From Bradyrhizobium sp. WSM471 (lineage in GTDB: Bacteria > Pseudomonadota > Alphaproteobacteria > Rhizobiales > Xanthobacteraceae), in contig NZ_CM001442.1 in the NCBI RefSeq assembly GCF_000244915.1, forward strand, positions 806,001 through 870,000: DNA of 64,000 nucleotides, in the 5' to 3' direction. The notes beneath the pieces are model-generated. The model ran no database searches. It saw nothing but the letters and a program-made list of their open reading frames with translations, and was not told the origin of the DNA. Positions 27,386 through 36,913 of this stretch are shown in pieces. Within the stretch, counting starts at the first letter, position 1. Each line of letters starts with the position of its first letter. The translations under genes were made by a program, and so were the position numbers.

Positions 27386-30300
27386 ACCTGCACGAGCTGG
27401 ACCTCGATGACGAGCGGCGACGAGAGCTCGATGCGCTTTTAAGCGGCAACGAGGCGCTTCGCCAGAAGCTTACGGACCAATCACATTCGGCGCAGGATAG
27501 GGCACTTCAGATTCTCAGTATCGTCCGCGCCTTCGACGAAACCATGTACGACGACGTCTGCCTAAAGTTTGATCCAGGTCTGCCCCCATTTAACAAGATC
27601 ATCGACAATCCGGGCGTGCAACCCGTGCCGCGGGTGGATGGGAAATACTGGCTTCGCGAAAGCCTGCAAAACTATTGGCTGAACTATTGGAATAGTCGTG
27701 AAGAGGAACGCAAGCAGTGGACCTGGCGCTTTGCGTCGTGGCTCGAGATAAACGACGAAGATCCGGCCGAACGACTGGCCCTATTGTTGCGTGTGGATTC
27801 GCACGAAGCACTGCAGCTTTTGAGCACGGTGTTTGAACGCGCAAACGCCGAAGACGACCTGAACCTGTGCCATTCTCTTGTCCAGCAAGTTGATGCCAAT
27901 CTCTCCATAATTGACCAGGATCTTCGTCCTCAATTCGAATCGATCTCGGCAAGATACCGCGGCCGCGCTCGGTTCTTGCGCGAATATCAACGGACAATCA
28001 GCTACTACCCGCGCGAGACGGTTGAGCGCGATCTAAGGGAGCTGATCAAAGGCGATGGAGCCAAGTGGATCTTCTACCTTTCGGCTGCGGGCGGCATGGG
28101 CAAGACCATGTTCGTACATCGGACGATTGCGCATGAGCTGCTCAAAACGGCCCCGTTTCCTTTCGTCGCACGCATTGATCTTGACGATATCGAAGTGGCC
28201 GAAATTGCCAAGACGCCATGGCTCGTCGCCATCGAAATCGCAGAGGAATTGGACGAGCAACTCACTCAACCCTTGTTCGCGGAACAATTCCTATCTGACG
28301 TCAAGATCTTCAGCCCGCTCCTTTACCGGATAGGATCTAATCGAAGTCGGACTCTAGCGGATGAGCAACGTTATCGCCTGAGATCGCTCGCGTCCGAACA
28401 ATTTTCGCACTGGGCCGGTTTCGTCAGCCGATGCATGGAATTGCCTCGTGAACGTCCTCTGGTAATCTTCATCGACACAATTGAAGAGGCGTCGCTGCAT
28501 TGGCCTGCCGAATTCCGTCGCGTGCTCGAGCGTTTCGAGGAACTGCACGCTGCGTTACCGCAGCTACGTCTGGTCTTGACCGGTCGGTATCCGCCTTCCT
28601 CAAACGATGATCCGCTCGTTCCGGGAAGGAGGGGACATTTCTTCCAATATGACGATGCTCTGAGGGGGCAAACCAAATTCGATCGTCTCGAACCCTTCGA
28701 TTCTATCGAAGCGGCCGGCTTCATTCGGAGCCAGTTGCCGGAAGTGGATTCCGAGCTCATGCAAGTGATGATTTCCGCGGCCGGCGGAAATCCATTCAAG
28801 CTGCGGATGCTCTGCGAGACTATCAGCAAGAATCCTGACATGACGGCATCAAAGCTCAAAGAGTACGGAAGTGATGTCGATCTTGCTTATCTCATCAAGC
28901 GCGTTATCGAACGTATCCCGGTGGGAACGGAGCTCGGCCTTCGTTGGCTATTGCGATACGGGGCGCTCCCTCGGCGACTTACCTATTCGTTCCTGCAAGA
29001 GGTTCTTCAACCACTCCTGGTTGACGCGCTCAGCGGAAAAATTGAAGAAGCCAACGAAGATATTCCGTCGCCGAAGGAGCGTGAAGCATGGCTCCATAGC
29101 GCAGACGTCATGCTTGAGCCGGAGCATCTATGGGAACGCCTGGCCCGTTACGTGAGCGATCGCAGCTGGATCTCTATGGAAAGTCGCGATGCGCGCACCG
29201 CAACATTGCATCCAGATGTCGTCAAACCCATGCGCAGACTGCTGAAGGAGCAGCCGATCTTTGGCCGGATTCACCGCGAGGCCCTGATCCAGGTCGAAAA
29301 TCGCAAGACGCAGGAGGCGGGCCAATGGATCGAGTTGACGCTGGCCAGCTTGTTTCATCGCATTCAGCTCGGAGAGGCCGATCTCGTCACGGCTCTTAAC
29401 AAGGCCTTGGACGAACGGCCATTGCCTGACGATGTTGCCAGCCGGCTCGAAGTCCTACGCGAGATTGTCAAGTCGGATGGCGACTTCTCAGATGCGCCAT
29501 CTTCAATATTAGCGCTCGCTCACTACGAGATCGCCGATGCTATCGCTATCGATTCGAACTTCGACTATTTGCCGAGCGGCGCGCGGCGCGAGGATATCCG
29601 AAGGAATCTCGAACGCGCCGTCGATCTCAACCGGTCTGCCGACGTTCGACTGCCTTCGTTCGTGTTCAGGTGGCGCGATTTTCTCGACGGCAATATCCCT
29701 GGCGTCTGGAACGTGCTTACCGACTTAGTGTTGGTTGTCACTTCGATGGAGGGACGGTCGCGCTATTTGCTGCTGTTGAGCGAGATCTTCGCGGAGGAAA
29801 AGATCTCTGCCTTCGTGTACTCTATCCTGTGGGGATTCTTCGGTGGCCGCACAGGATCGGATCGTATACCCGGGTGGGCGCTGATGGAACGGGCAGCCCA
29901 AGCCTACAAGAGGCGCGAGCTTTATCCTACAATGGAGCGCTATCTGCGTTTGAGCTATGGAGCAGTGCCGCCCAAAAGCAAGCAATACAGGCGGATCCAA
30001 GCTCAACTGCTTGAATATCTAGTCAAGACCGCTCGCTTGCGCGACGCCGACGAGGAAATGACAAAGGCGTTGGTGACCGACCCGGCACTCGGCGAAAAGC
30101 TGTGGGCCTTGCAGACAGAGATCCACCTGGGGCGTCGGGACGCATGGTCTGCCCTCGCAGTGCTCGAAAACGTGACTGACAAGACCCACTACCGCTTTCA
30201 TCATCTGCGTGCGTGCGCATTGGGACAACTCCTTCGCGTCGATGAGGCCGCGGCTGCCTTTGCCGCGGCCATGCAGGCAGTTTCCAAGAGCGAAACACCG

Positions 30301-32187
30301 GAGTTCATCGATGATGTGCGCCGTGACGAGCTCATCTTCCGCCTGTTCGAGGCGGGCCTGCCAACAGAGCCGTCGGGTCAACGACAGTCTCGGTCGAGCG
30401 TTGTTGATGAGCTGGAGTTGATCAGGGCATTCCAACTACGAAGCAATACAGCCGCCTGCGAGCGGATCCTGGACGAGCTTAAGAGTTCTCGTCATCCAAT
30501 TGAAACTCGACTTCGCGCAACGATAGCGGGCGTCTCATGGGGCCTCTTTCCCTCTGAAGCAATCGACGAAGCATTCACCAATATGCTCACTGCGGTCGGC
30601 AATCCGGCTGCGCGGTGCCAGCTCATGGAACCGCCGGTTCTCCTCGGAAGAACCAAAGCTTGGCAGCTCAGTTGGTTAAGGCGATTAGAATTGCGGAATC
30701 GGCTGGAAACTACGGGGAACCAGCCTGAGATGATGGACTCGGTTCGTTATGGCCGCGCGCTTCTCGCAATGGGGGATCGCAAGAGGGCTGATGCGGCCTT
30801 TTCCAAGATCGTAGCCAGGAAGGGCGCCGGGGCAGTCGAACTGGCCGTGTATCGGCAAAGATGCCTGAGTGATTCCGAAGTACTCGCCCAGCCACTGGAG
30901 TTCTGGTGCGGGCTTGCCTCCGAGCCAAGCCTTTACGTGGTAGCGCTGGTGGAGAATGCCGAACGGGCCTTTGACCACAAGGACATGACGACGGCGAGGC
31001 AATGTCTGGAGGCCGCCAGCGATGTCGTCAAAATGCATTCGCTGCATCCTGTCCTGAGCGAACGTTGCATTCAGATCCAGGTTATCTTCGATGCTGCGGA
31101 AGGCTCTGATGGCGCGTCGACCAGTACTAACGAGATTGAGTCGGTTGCTCAGGACGGCCTGACCTTGGCCGATTATTCCTGCATCCTACTTGCAGCCGAC
31201 GCCCAACGCCTCTTGATCGAAATGCCAGGGGGCGAAAATCGGCGTTTGTCGATCTATGAGAACGAAGCTCTTAGCATTCTTGCACGGTACTCCCGCGAGG
31301 CGAGCCCAAGACGGCTTGCTCCGGTCTTCCTGTCCAATTGGCCCGCTTTGATCGTTGATTTGCACGAGCCCTTCGCGGACTTGCCGAAGCCTGCTGGCAG
31401 GAATGAGGATGTGGTGCTGTTGGCGCTTGGCAGTCCCAGCTTCGTCGCGGTGCCCTGGGAGCTTAGCCTGCCGCCATCAAGCTTGCCCATTCGCATCGGC
31501 AATGGCAGCCTTGAAGGCCCCGTCGTTGATGAAATCAGACGCCCAAAAGACTTTCACCGAGTGGCCGATTCTCTTTCAGGCCTATTCAAGCATTCCGGAG
31601 CGATCCCAAGCATTGGTGTTTACCGAGTGCCGTATTCGCCTTCAAAAGACATGATCGCTCAGATGAGCATACTTGATGATAGGCTCATGGCTAGCAACAT
31701 ACCGATTTCTCCGGTACCGACCTCGGCCGATATTATCTACATCATGAGTGATATTGAGGATTCCCCCTCAATTGGTGAACCCCAATTTCCCAATGGTATG
31801 ACCGGCGCGCTCATGGGACGCGAAATTCAACGGAGGCGTACGCCCGCCCGACCGCTGCCATTCGTGGTTCTGCATTCGCCATTGATCGGCGGCGTCACGG
31901 CTGCGATTGAGCAGACGTTCGCTCGAAATCGTCTGGCACAAGCGTTGGTCAACAGCGGGGCGGTTTCGGGCGTACTTGCGATCGGGATCACAAATCCGCC
32001 AGAAAACCCATCCCTGCAGGATACGTTGATCGATTACCTCTGGCGCGCGAAACGCCCCATGGACATCATGCGAAACCTGCGCGGGAAGGCTTACCCTGCT
32101 CAAGGAAACAGTCTTGAGGAGATGCTGGGCGTCCCCGCGAGTGCGCTCTTTCTCAACGTCGAGACCAGCGCATTGCAATCGTCATGA
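27382..32187 (+). CDS. Giant STAND ATPase/TPR protein with a C-terminal pseudo-CHAT domain
   Basis: The 1601-residue protein starts with about 200 helical residues. A P-loop ATPase follows: Walker A LSAAGGMGKTMF near 233-244, Walker B PLVIFIDTIEEA near 359-370, then LVLTGRYPP. Residues ~600-1300 are helical repeats of TPR type. The last ~260 residues follow the CHAT layout (VAVPWELSLP, then a strand-turn core, then FARNRLAQALVNSGAVSGV). However, the His position reads ADIIYIMSDIED instead of a GHG motif, and the Cys position reads FVVLHSPLIGG instead of LNAC. It therefore appears catalytically dead and may be a sensor, substrate or scaffold for the active CHAT protein upstream. It overlaps both neighbours by four bases. 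Confidence 0.85.
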   Translation: MNLHELDLDDERRRELDALLSGNEALRQKLTDQSHSAQDRALQILSIVRAFDETMYDDVCLKFDPGLPPFNKIIDNPGVQPVPRVDGKYWLRESLQNYWLNYWNSREEERKQWTWRFASWLEINDEDPAERLALLLRVDSHEALQLLSTVFERANAEDDLNLCHSLVQQVDANLSIIDQDLRPQFESISARYRGRARFLREYQRTISYYPRETVERDLRELIKGDGAKWIFYLSAAGGMGKTMFVHRTIAHELLKTAPFPFVARIDLDDIEVAEIAKTPWLVAIEIAEELDEQLTQPLFAEQFLSDVKIFSPLLYRIGSNRSRTLADEQRYRLRSLASEQFSHWAGFVSRCMELPRERPLVIFIDTIEEASLHWPAEFRRVLERFEELHAALPQLRLVLTGRYPPSSNDDPLVPGRRGHFFQYDDALRGQTKFDRLEPFDSIEAAGFIRSQLPEVDSELMQVMISAAGGNPFKLRMLCETISKNPDMTASKLKEYGSDVDLAYLIKRVIERIPVGTELGLRWLLRYGALPRRLTYSFLQEVLQPLLVDALSGKIEEANEDIPSPKEREAWLHSADVMLEPEHLWERLARYVSDRSWISMESRDARTATLHPDVVKPMRRLLKEQPIFGRIHREALIQVENRKTQEAGQWIELTLASLFHRIQLGEADLVTALNKALDERPLPDDVASRLEVLREIVKSDGDFSDAPSSILALAHYEIADAIAIDSNFDYLPSGARREDIRRNLERAVDLNRSADVRLPSFVFRWRDFLDGNIPGVWNVLTDLVLVVTSMEGRSRYLLLLSEIFAEEKISAFVYSILWGFFGGRTGSDRIPGWALMERAAQAYKRRELYPTMERYLRLSYGAVPPKSKQYRRIQAQLLEYLVKTARLRDADEEMTKALVTDPALGEKLWALQTEIHLGRRDAWSALAVLENVTDKTHYRFHHLRACALGQLLRVDEAAAAFAAAMQAVSKSETPEFIDDVRRDELIFRLFEAGLPTEPSGQRQSRSSVVDELELIRAFQLRSNTAACERILDELKSSRHPIETRLRATIAGVSWGLFPSEAIDEAFTNMLTAVGNPAARCQLMEPPVLLGRTKAWQLSWLRRLELRNRLETTGNQPEMMDSVRYGRALLAMGDRKRADAAFSKIVARKGAGAVELAVYRQRCLSDSEVLAQPLEFWCGLASEPSLYVVALVENAERAFDHKDMTTARQCLEAASDVVKMHSLHPVLSERCIQIQVIFDAAEGSDGASTSTNEIESVAQDGLTLADYSCILLAADAQRLLIEMPGGENRRLSIYENEALSILARYSREASPRRLAPVFLSNWPALIVDLHEPFADLPKPAGRNEDVVLLALGSPSFVAVPWELSLPPSSLPIRIGNGSLEGPVVDEIRRPKDFHRVADSLSGLFKHSGAIPSIGVYRVPYSPSKDMIAQMSILDDRLMASNIPISPVPTSADIIYIMSDIEDSPSIGEPQFPNGMTGALMGREIQRRRTPARPLPFVVLHSPLIGGVTAAIEQTFARNRLAQALVNSGAVSGVLAIGITNPPENPSLQDTLIDYLWRAKRPMDIMRNLRGKAYPAQGNSLEEMLGVPASALFLNVETSALQSS

Positions 32188-33533
32188 CAGCGCTCCAGGA
32201 TTATTTGAAGCGGAAGGAAGACGAACTGAGATGGAAGCTTTTAAGCTTACCTGATGAGCTCAAGGTGTGGCGTGAGCAATCTGCAGAAAGGCACGCGCTG
32301 CAAAAGAACCACAGCCAGATCAGTCGGCTTTCGCTTCGGCTCGAGGGACTTCAAAACCTTGTCACGGTTGCAGTCGATCAGGCTATTCGGGCTGACGAAC
32401 TTTGGCTCCGCGCAGAAAGCTTGGAGAAAAAGGCGTTGGTCGTGCACACCGTGTGGGACCAATTTCGTAATCGCTTGTGCCTGCGATTGGTGCCGCCGTT
32501 TGATAGCTACCTTGCTCTTGCGGACGCCTACGCCCGGGACTGCTACATTCCCGTCCACCGGCAATTGCGTGGTCTCGCTTCGGATCAGCTTTGTCCTGCG
32601 CCGCTCGTGACATTTGATGAGCAAAGTACGCCATATATGGAACCGGGGAGGGATGCCGACGGAGATGATGACGGCCTGCCGACCCCACAGCAGTTTCAGG
32701 ACGCGCTCGATCGGCTCCCACTGACTCTCATTAAAATTCCTTGGTCATATCTATCCTATCTGCCTCACATGGCGCTGCTTGCGCACGAAATGGGTCACGC
32801 CCTCGAACGCAGTGCCGGCCTTACGGATGCCCTCGATCAGGCGATCGCTCGTGCGGCCTTCGCCACAGACCTGTCCCGTCAGGCCTGGCAGGCTTGGCGA
32901 AAAGAGGCGTTCGCCGACTGGTACGGCTGCGCGATGGGAGGGCCCCCCTTTGTCGCGGCGCTCGCCGATCATCTCGCCAACGACCCGCCACGAATTCTCC
33001 GGCAAAAGCGGCCCCAACAAAATGGCGACTGGACTTCATACCCAACCGCAACCGTTCGAATCTTGTTCTGCTGTTACGGGCTGCGCGTCCTGGGTTTCGC
33101 AGACGAAGCGAATAAATTTGAGGGCGGCTGGTCGCAGGCCTATCCGAGCAACGAGATGGCCGACTTCGTTGCTGACTTTGAAACTGTTATCAGCGCCTTT
33201 TCCGGAGTATGCGATCTCACTCAGAACGCGTATGGTAATTTCAAGCCGGCTGTGTGGAACACTTCGGTCGCAATCGCGAACCTATACCGGCAAGGTGGCG
33301 AGCTGCCAAATGATCAACCGAAGCCCCCCCGAGCCTATGTCGGGGCCGCGCGGCTCTTGATGGAGCAGCCACCTCAGGCCTATCCCGTCAAGCTCCTTTG
33401 GTCGAAGCTTCGCGAACACCATCTGGCAACACGCCCCGACGGGGTGGCTGGTGACGAAGAGGTGAAAGCCATTGACGACGGTGCCGCGCAAGAGATCGAC
33501 CAGCTTGCGGCAATTCTATTTGAAAACATGTAA
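32184..33533 (+). CDS. HExxH zinc metallopeptidase-like protein
   Basis: The 449-residue protein has a zinc-site motif LLAHEMGHALE (His201, Glu202, His205). A likely third ligand, Glu241, is in RKEAFADWYGCA, as in gluzincins. The first ~100 residues are helical and charged, possibly coiled coil. No signal peptide or membrane helix is seen, so it should be cytoplasmic. I cannot assign a named peptidase family. It overlaps the 1601-aa gene by four bases (ATGA), so all three plus-strand genes form one coupled transcript. It ends one base from the oppositely oriented caspase-like gene. A second protease activity in the same operon suggests a proteolytic cascade. Confidence 0.82.
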   Translation: MTALQDYLKRKEDELRWKLLSLPDELKVWREQSAERHALQKNHSQISRLSLRLEGLQNLVTVAVDQAIRADELWLRAESLEKKALVVHTVWDQFRNRLCLRLVPPFDSYLALADAYARDCYIPVHRQLRGLASDQLCPAPLVTFDEQSTPYMEPGRDADGDDDGLPTPQQFQDALDRLPLTLIKIPWSYLSYLPHMALLAHEMGHALERSAGLTDALDQAIARAAFATDLSRQAWQAWRKEAFADWYGCAMGGPPFVAALADHLANDPPRILRQKRPQQNGDWTSYPTATVRILFCCYGLRVLGFADEANKFEGGWSQAYPSNEMADFVADFETVISAFSGVCDLTQNAYGNFKPAVWNTSVAIANLYRQGGELPNDQPKPPRAYVGAARLLMEQPPQAYPVKLLWSKLREHHLATRPDGVAGDEEVKAIDDGAAQEIDQLAAILFENM

Positions 33534-33534
33534 G

Positions 33535-34977
33535 CTAATCTGGCGAGGACGCCATCATCGCTTCGACCCTGAGCTGCACGGCCGGATCACCGAATAAAAT
33601 ATAGTTGCGCGCATCATTGCGCGCGACCCAACGGTTTGCCAAAATTGCGTCTGAGATTTTCCGCGGATCAAATTCGCGCGCGCGCTGCATGTCGGCGAGT
33701 TCTCCCGACAGCACCGACCAGCGCAAGTTGAAAAGATCTGTCGCCTGTCCGAGCCGTTCGCCCTTCAGGATTCGTACCATCACATCGCGAAATTCCTGCA
33801 CTAGTGGAACACTGCGACCGCCCCGAAACGAATAGGACCACGCTCGGTCGATATGTGTAAGGACGGCGAGCGCCCCGGAAAGCAGGAGCCGCTGCGGCAA
33901 GCGCGCGGTGAACGGAGCGCTTGCAAGTTGTACCGCCCGTCCGGGAGCGTGCCACGCATAATCGTCAAAAGCCGGACATCCACCGCTGTAGCAGGCGAAG
34001 AAGAAATGTATCAGGCCACCCAGCTTGCTATCTTGATCGACGTCAATAGCCGAGTAGCTCATCTCGGGAGTGACCGGTCCCGATCTCCATTCCTGGCAGA
34101 TGATCGCACCTTGGCGCTCGCGCTGGCCTGGCGCATCGCAGGGAATGGCTAGGCCGTGAGAGCCGCTGAACAGCAGCGCCGGCAAGGCTCCGCGATCGCC
34201 GCGCAACAAAGACTGAAGATTGCCCTTTGTCGCGTCCTTCCCAAGTAGCGGTCTCGTCACAAATCGTTGCCGAGCGCCAAGAGGTTTGACATGGGCGTTG
34301 CCCGTTACCAGCGGCTGCGCGACAAGGTCGTGCAGTAAAGCGGTCGCGCGATCACCTGGATTTCTAGGTGCAAAGATTGCGACTTCTCGGCGTTGCTTCA
34401 CGCTTGAGGCCTGTTCATAATCGATAAGCTGGCGCGCGTAGCTGCGATAGTCCTCAGGCTTTTCAAAGTCGAGACGGCCAACACCCCAATAAGTGTCAAG
34501 TTGGTATTGAAACTCGAAGGGGATGATGGTCGGAGGTCCGACAACGGTCAAATAGAACGGCACACCGAGATGGGGGTCGACAACTGAAAACCCAACATTA
34601 TTCTTGGTCAACCAAGAGCGGGCTGTATCATTGCGCTGATATCCTCTGCCGCCTTCGAAAACCTGCAGCAGACGCGGACTGCGCACTTGGCTTGCGCGAT
34701 AAGAAATAAGTGAATCTAGCGCCTCACGAATGGAAGGATCTACACCTTCCGCAAAGATGATGCCCCAGCCTGCTTCAGCGAGATTATTCGTATCGATGTC
34801 GCTGATCGCAAGCTTTTCTGAATCCCTGTCGGCGCCGCGCTGAACGATCTCTCTTGGTGGCACGTCGACCTCGGAGAGTACACGAACGTCGAGCGGTGGG
34901 AGGAGGTCGCCATTCTCCCAGATCCCGTTGGGAACGGGCAGGTCGTCGTCTTCATCCAATTCGACTGAATCATTCAT
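33535..34977 (-). CDS. Caspase-fold (C25/CHAT-like) cysteine peptidase
   Basis: From the ATG at 34977 the protein has 480 residues; a TTG at 35040 would overlap the upstream gene. The clan CD dyad is visible: His274 in LLFSGSHGLAI and Cys329 in IHFFFACYSGG. The C-terminal segment NYILFGDPAVQLR is typical of gingipain-like C25 proteins (LLGDPxLRL). The acidic N-terminus (VELDEDDDLP) is not a signal peptide, so unlike gingipains it should stay inside the cell. It is the second gene of a minus-strand pair with the alpha/beta hydrolase (16-base gap) and converges on the metallopeptidase gene. Confidence 0.82.
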   Translation of the reverse strand: MNDSVELDEDDDLPVPNGIWENGDLLPPLDVRVLSEVDVPPREIVQRGADRDSEKLAISDIDTNNLAEAGWGIIFAEGVDPSIREALDSLISYRASQVRSPRLLQVFEGGRGYQRNDTARSWLTKNNVGFSVVDPHLGVPFYLTVVGPPTIIPFEFQYQLDTYWGVGRLDFEKPEDYRSYARQLIDYEQASSVKQRREVAIFAPRNPGDRATALLHDLVAQPLVTGNAHVKPLGARQRFVTRPLLGKDATKGNLQSLLRGDRGALPALLFSGSHGLAIPCDAPGQRERQGAIICQEWRSGPVTPEMSYSAIDVDQDSKLGGLIHFFFACYSGGCPAFDDYAWHAPGRAVQLASAPFTARLPQRLLLSGALAVLTHIDRAWSYSFRGGRSVPLVQEFRDVMVRILKGERLGQATDLFNLRWSVLSGELADMQRAREFDPRKISDAILANRWVARNDARNYILFGDPAVQLRVEAMMASSPD

Positions 34978-34993
34978 TTCGACGCCATAGGGT

Positions 34994-36283
34994 TCAACGT
35001 CCCGCGCCAGTGCGCACGGCGTCCCAGATCGCGTGCGCAACTTCTTCGCCGTCGATCATCGAGTGTCCGCCGATGAACGCTGTGCACTCAAGATTGTAGA
35101 TACCGCCCTTTCGGAAAGGGTAACGCTCGGAAACAGGCAGCATTTCAAAATCTTGCGCTTCTTCTAACCCCTGAATTCCCCACGTCCCAATTCCGCCGAA
35201 GATCGGCAGCTGGTCGTCGAAGGCGACTTGCAAGGCCAATCCCACGGCCAGGGGATAGAGCACCCCGACAGCACCATCATGCTTGGAGCGAGTCGTAACG
35301 ATAGGCCCGCTCACCGCGGGCATGCGGACCATGGTGTTGAAGTATCCTGGCTTCCGAACAAGCTTAATAAAATCGGCAAAGGCCCATAGCGATACCGCTC
35401 CCTGGATTAGGAAGAGCGACTCAACGGGACGGGGCAATCGGGCAATTCCCTTCAGACCGCCCAAAATGGAAGATACGACGATGCAGCCGAAGCTGTGCCC
35501 GATGAGATGAATACGAGCTGCGGGATATTGCTCTTGCAGCTGGGCGCAGAACGGATGCATGGCATGCTCGCCGAGCCGTCGAGCCCGTTTCTTCATTGTC
35601 CAGAATGAGAGCTGCCGAAGCGGCGAAAGCAAACCAGAGAGAACTGTCGGTTCGGCAAAATTGGCACCTAACTCCTCAGATATCTCAAACGCGGCAACGG
35701 GATCGAACTGCACGCCATCGCCATCGGGTGGACCATCCGGGCCTCCGCTTTCGTAGCCGATCTGTTGCCCGAGTTCTCGATAAGCTTGTGCCACGTGATC
35801 GGGCATCAATACCGCGCCGGCATTGTCTTCATTTTCGTGAATGATGACTTCGAGCAATCGTCGAGTGTTTGCTGCGTCGCCATCGAAGAAATCTACATAT
35901 TTTGCCATGATTTCTTCGGGGGAGGGCTGTTCATTAGCGAATGCCGGTGCGTCGATCGACTCCTCACCGAAAGGCAGGCTTGGCCAATGCAATCCGATCC
36001 AGCAGGGCCGGAAATCCGCTCCCATAGCGTTCAGATCGTCTTGCCGCGCAAGCATCGCGCCAAACCAGCGGTTGTATTGCTCTTTTGCGCCAGGCAGGTC
36101 GCCCTTCCAGCCGTGGCTGGAGAGAAAGATATCAGTCGGGGGGCGGAGCTTGAGTTCAGAGAGGATGCGCTCGCTTAGCAAAGCTTCTGCGCCTGCCGCC
36201 TGATCGCTGATCTCAGTACCGTTCTTATCGAACGCGATTAGCCAGTATGATGATGTCGATCCGGGTATCTGGCAAAGCGGCAT
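34994..36283 (-). CDS. Cytoplasmic alpha/beta hydrolase of the CHAT cluster
   Basis: The 429-residue protein starts at the ATG at 36283. It has the strand-turn FLSSHGWKGD (oxyanion region), the nucleophile elbow LIGHSFGC (Ser264 in GxSxG) and a late His in FIGGHSMIDG. A large insert of about 120 residues lies before the nucleophile. There is no signal peptide. Similar hydrolases sit beside caspase-like genes in other bacteria by my recollection, which supports a functional pair with the downstream peptidase. The substrate could be lipid, ester or peptide. Confidence 0.8.
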   Translation of the reverse strand: MPLCQIPGSTSSYWLIAFDKNGTEISDQAAGAEALLSERILSELKLRPPTDIFLSSHGWKGDLPGAKEQYNRWFGAMLARQDDLNAMGADFRPCWIGLHWPSLPFGEESIDAPAFANEQPSPEEIMAKYVDFFDGDAANTRRLLEVIIHENEDNAGAVLMPDHVAQAYRELGQQIGYESGGPDGPPDGDGVQFDPVAAFEISEELGANFAEPTVLSGLLSPLRQLSFWTMKKRARRLGEHAMHPFCAQLQEQYPAARIHLIGHSFGCIVVSSILGGLKGIARLPRPVESLFLIQGAVSLWAFADFIKLVRKPGYFNTMVRMPAVSGPIVTTRSKHDGAVGVLYPLAVGLALQVAFDDQLPIFGGIGTWGIQGLEEAQDFEMLPVSERYPFRKGGIYNLECTAFIGGHSMIDGEEVAHAIWDAVRTGAGR

Positions 36284-36583
36284 GGAACTGTTCCCAACCG
36301 TCTTTTAGCGCAATGAGATTCCCCAGGAATAGCAATTCCCGGGCACACAGTGTTCAATCGCTGCGCCCAATCATAAGCACATCCAGCGCGTGTGTCGCAA
36401 CAGAATACGCAGGCCCATCGTCTCCACAGCTTGAAAGACGGGTGGCAACAACCCGACGCGATCTCGGCGATGTTACCGTAGATCGAGGGAATGGTCTGAT
36501 ACGGCAGCAGGAACAAACAGGTCGCTAAAGGTGGGTGGACGGCCGCCTGCTCAAATTGAGGCACCCGTGCATCGAGCCGGCTG

Positions 36584-36715
36584 TTATGAGTTCGCGGCCT
36601 CGAAGAGTAACTGAGGCGGCGCGATGTCGCCCGACTGACTTGAGGCTTTGGCCATCGCGCGAAAGTTTTTGGTTAGGTTCAATCGCGTGGCGGAGAGTTG
36701 AATCGTGGCGTCCAT
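36584..36715 (-). CDS. Possible 43-aa protein
   Basis: The frame runs from an ATG at 36715 to TAA at 36584 (MDATIQLSATRLNL start, LLFEAANS end). The codon pattern looks coding and the composition is plausible for a soluble peptide. No ribosome site is visible and I do not recognise it. It lies between the alpha/beta hydrolase and the integrase remnant. Confidence 0.3.
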   Translation of the reverse strand: MDATIQLSATRLNLTKNFRAMAKASSQSGDIAPPQLLFEAANS

Positions 36716-36913
36716 CAGGCACAAGCGTGCTGTCCGCTAGTCGACATCAGCACATTTAAGTGGTACAAACAGTCAAGAGTGCGTCTCTGTAAGTCTTTGT
36801 TTTTGCTCACGTTTGGTAGGTTGATGTCTAGTCCGCCCCTGGGCACCATCATTTCAATGACTTACAGCGATTGACGGCGACCCGTTAGACACTTCCAAAG
36901 CCTGGTTAGACAA

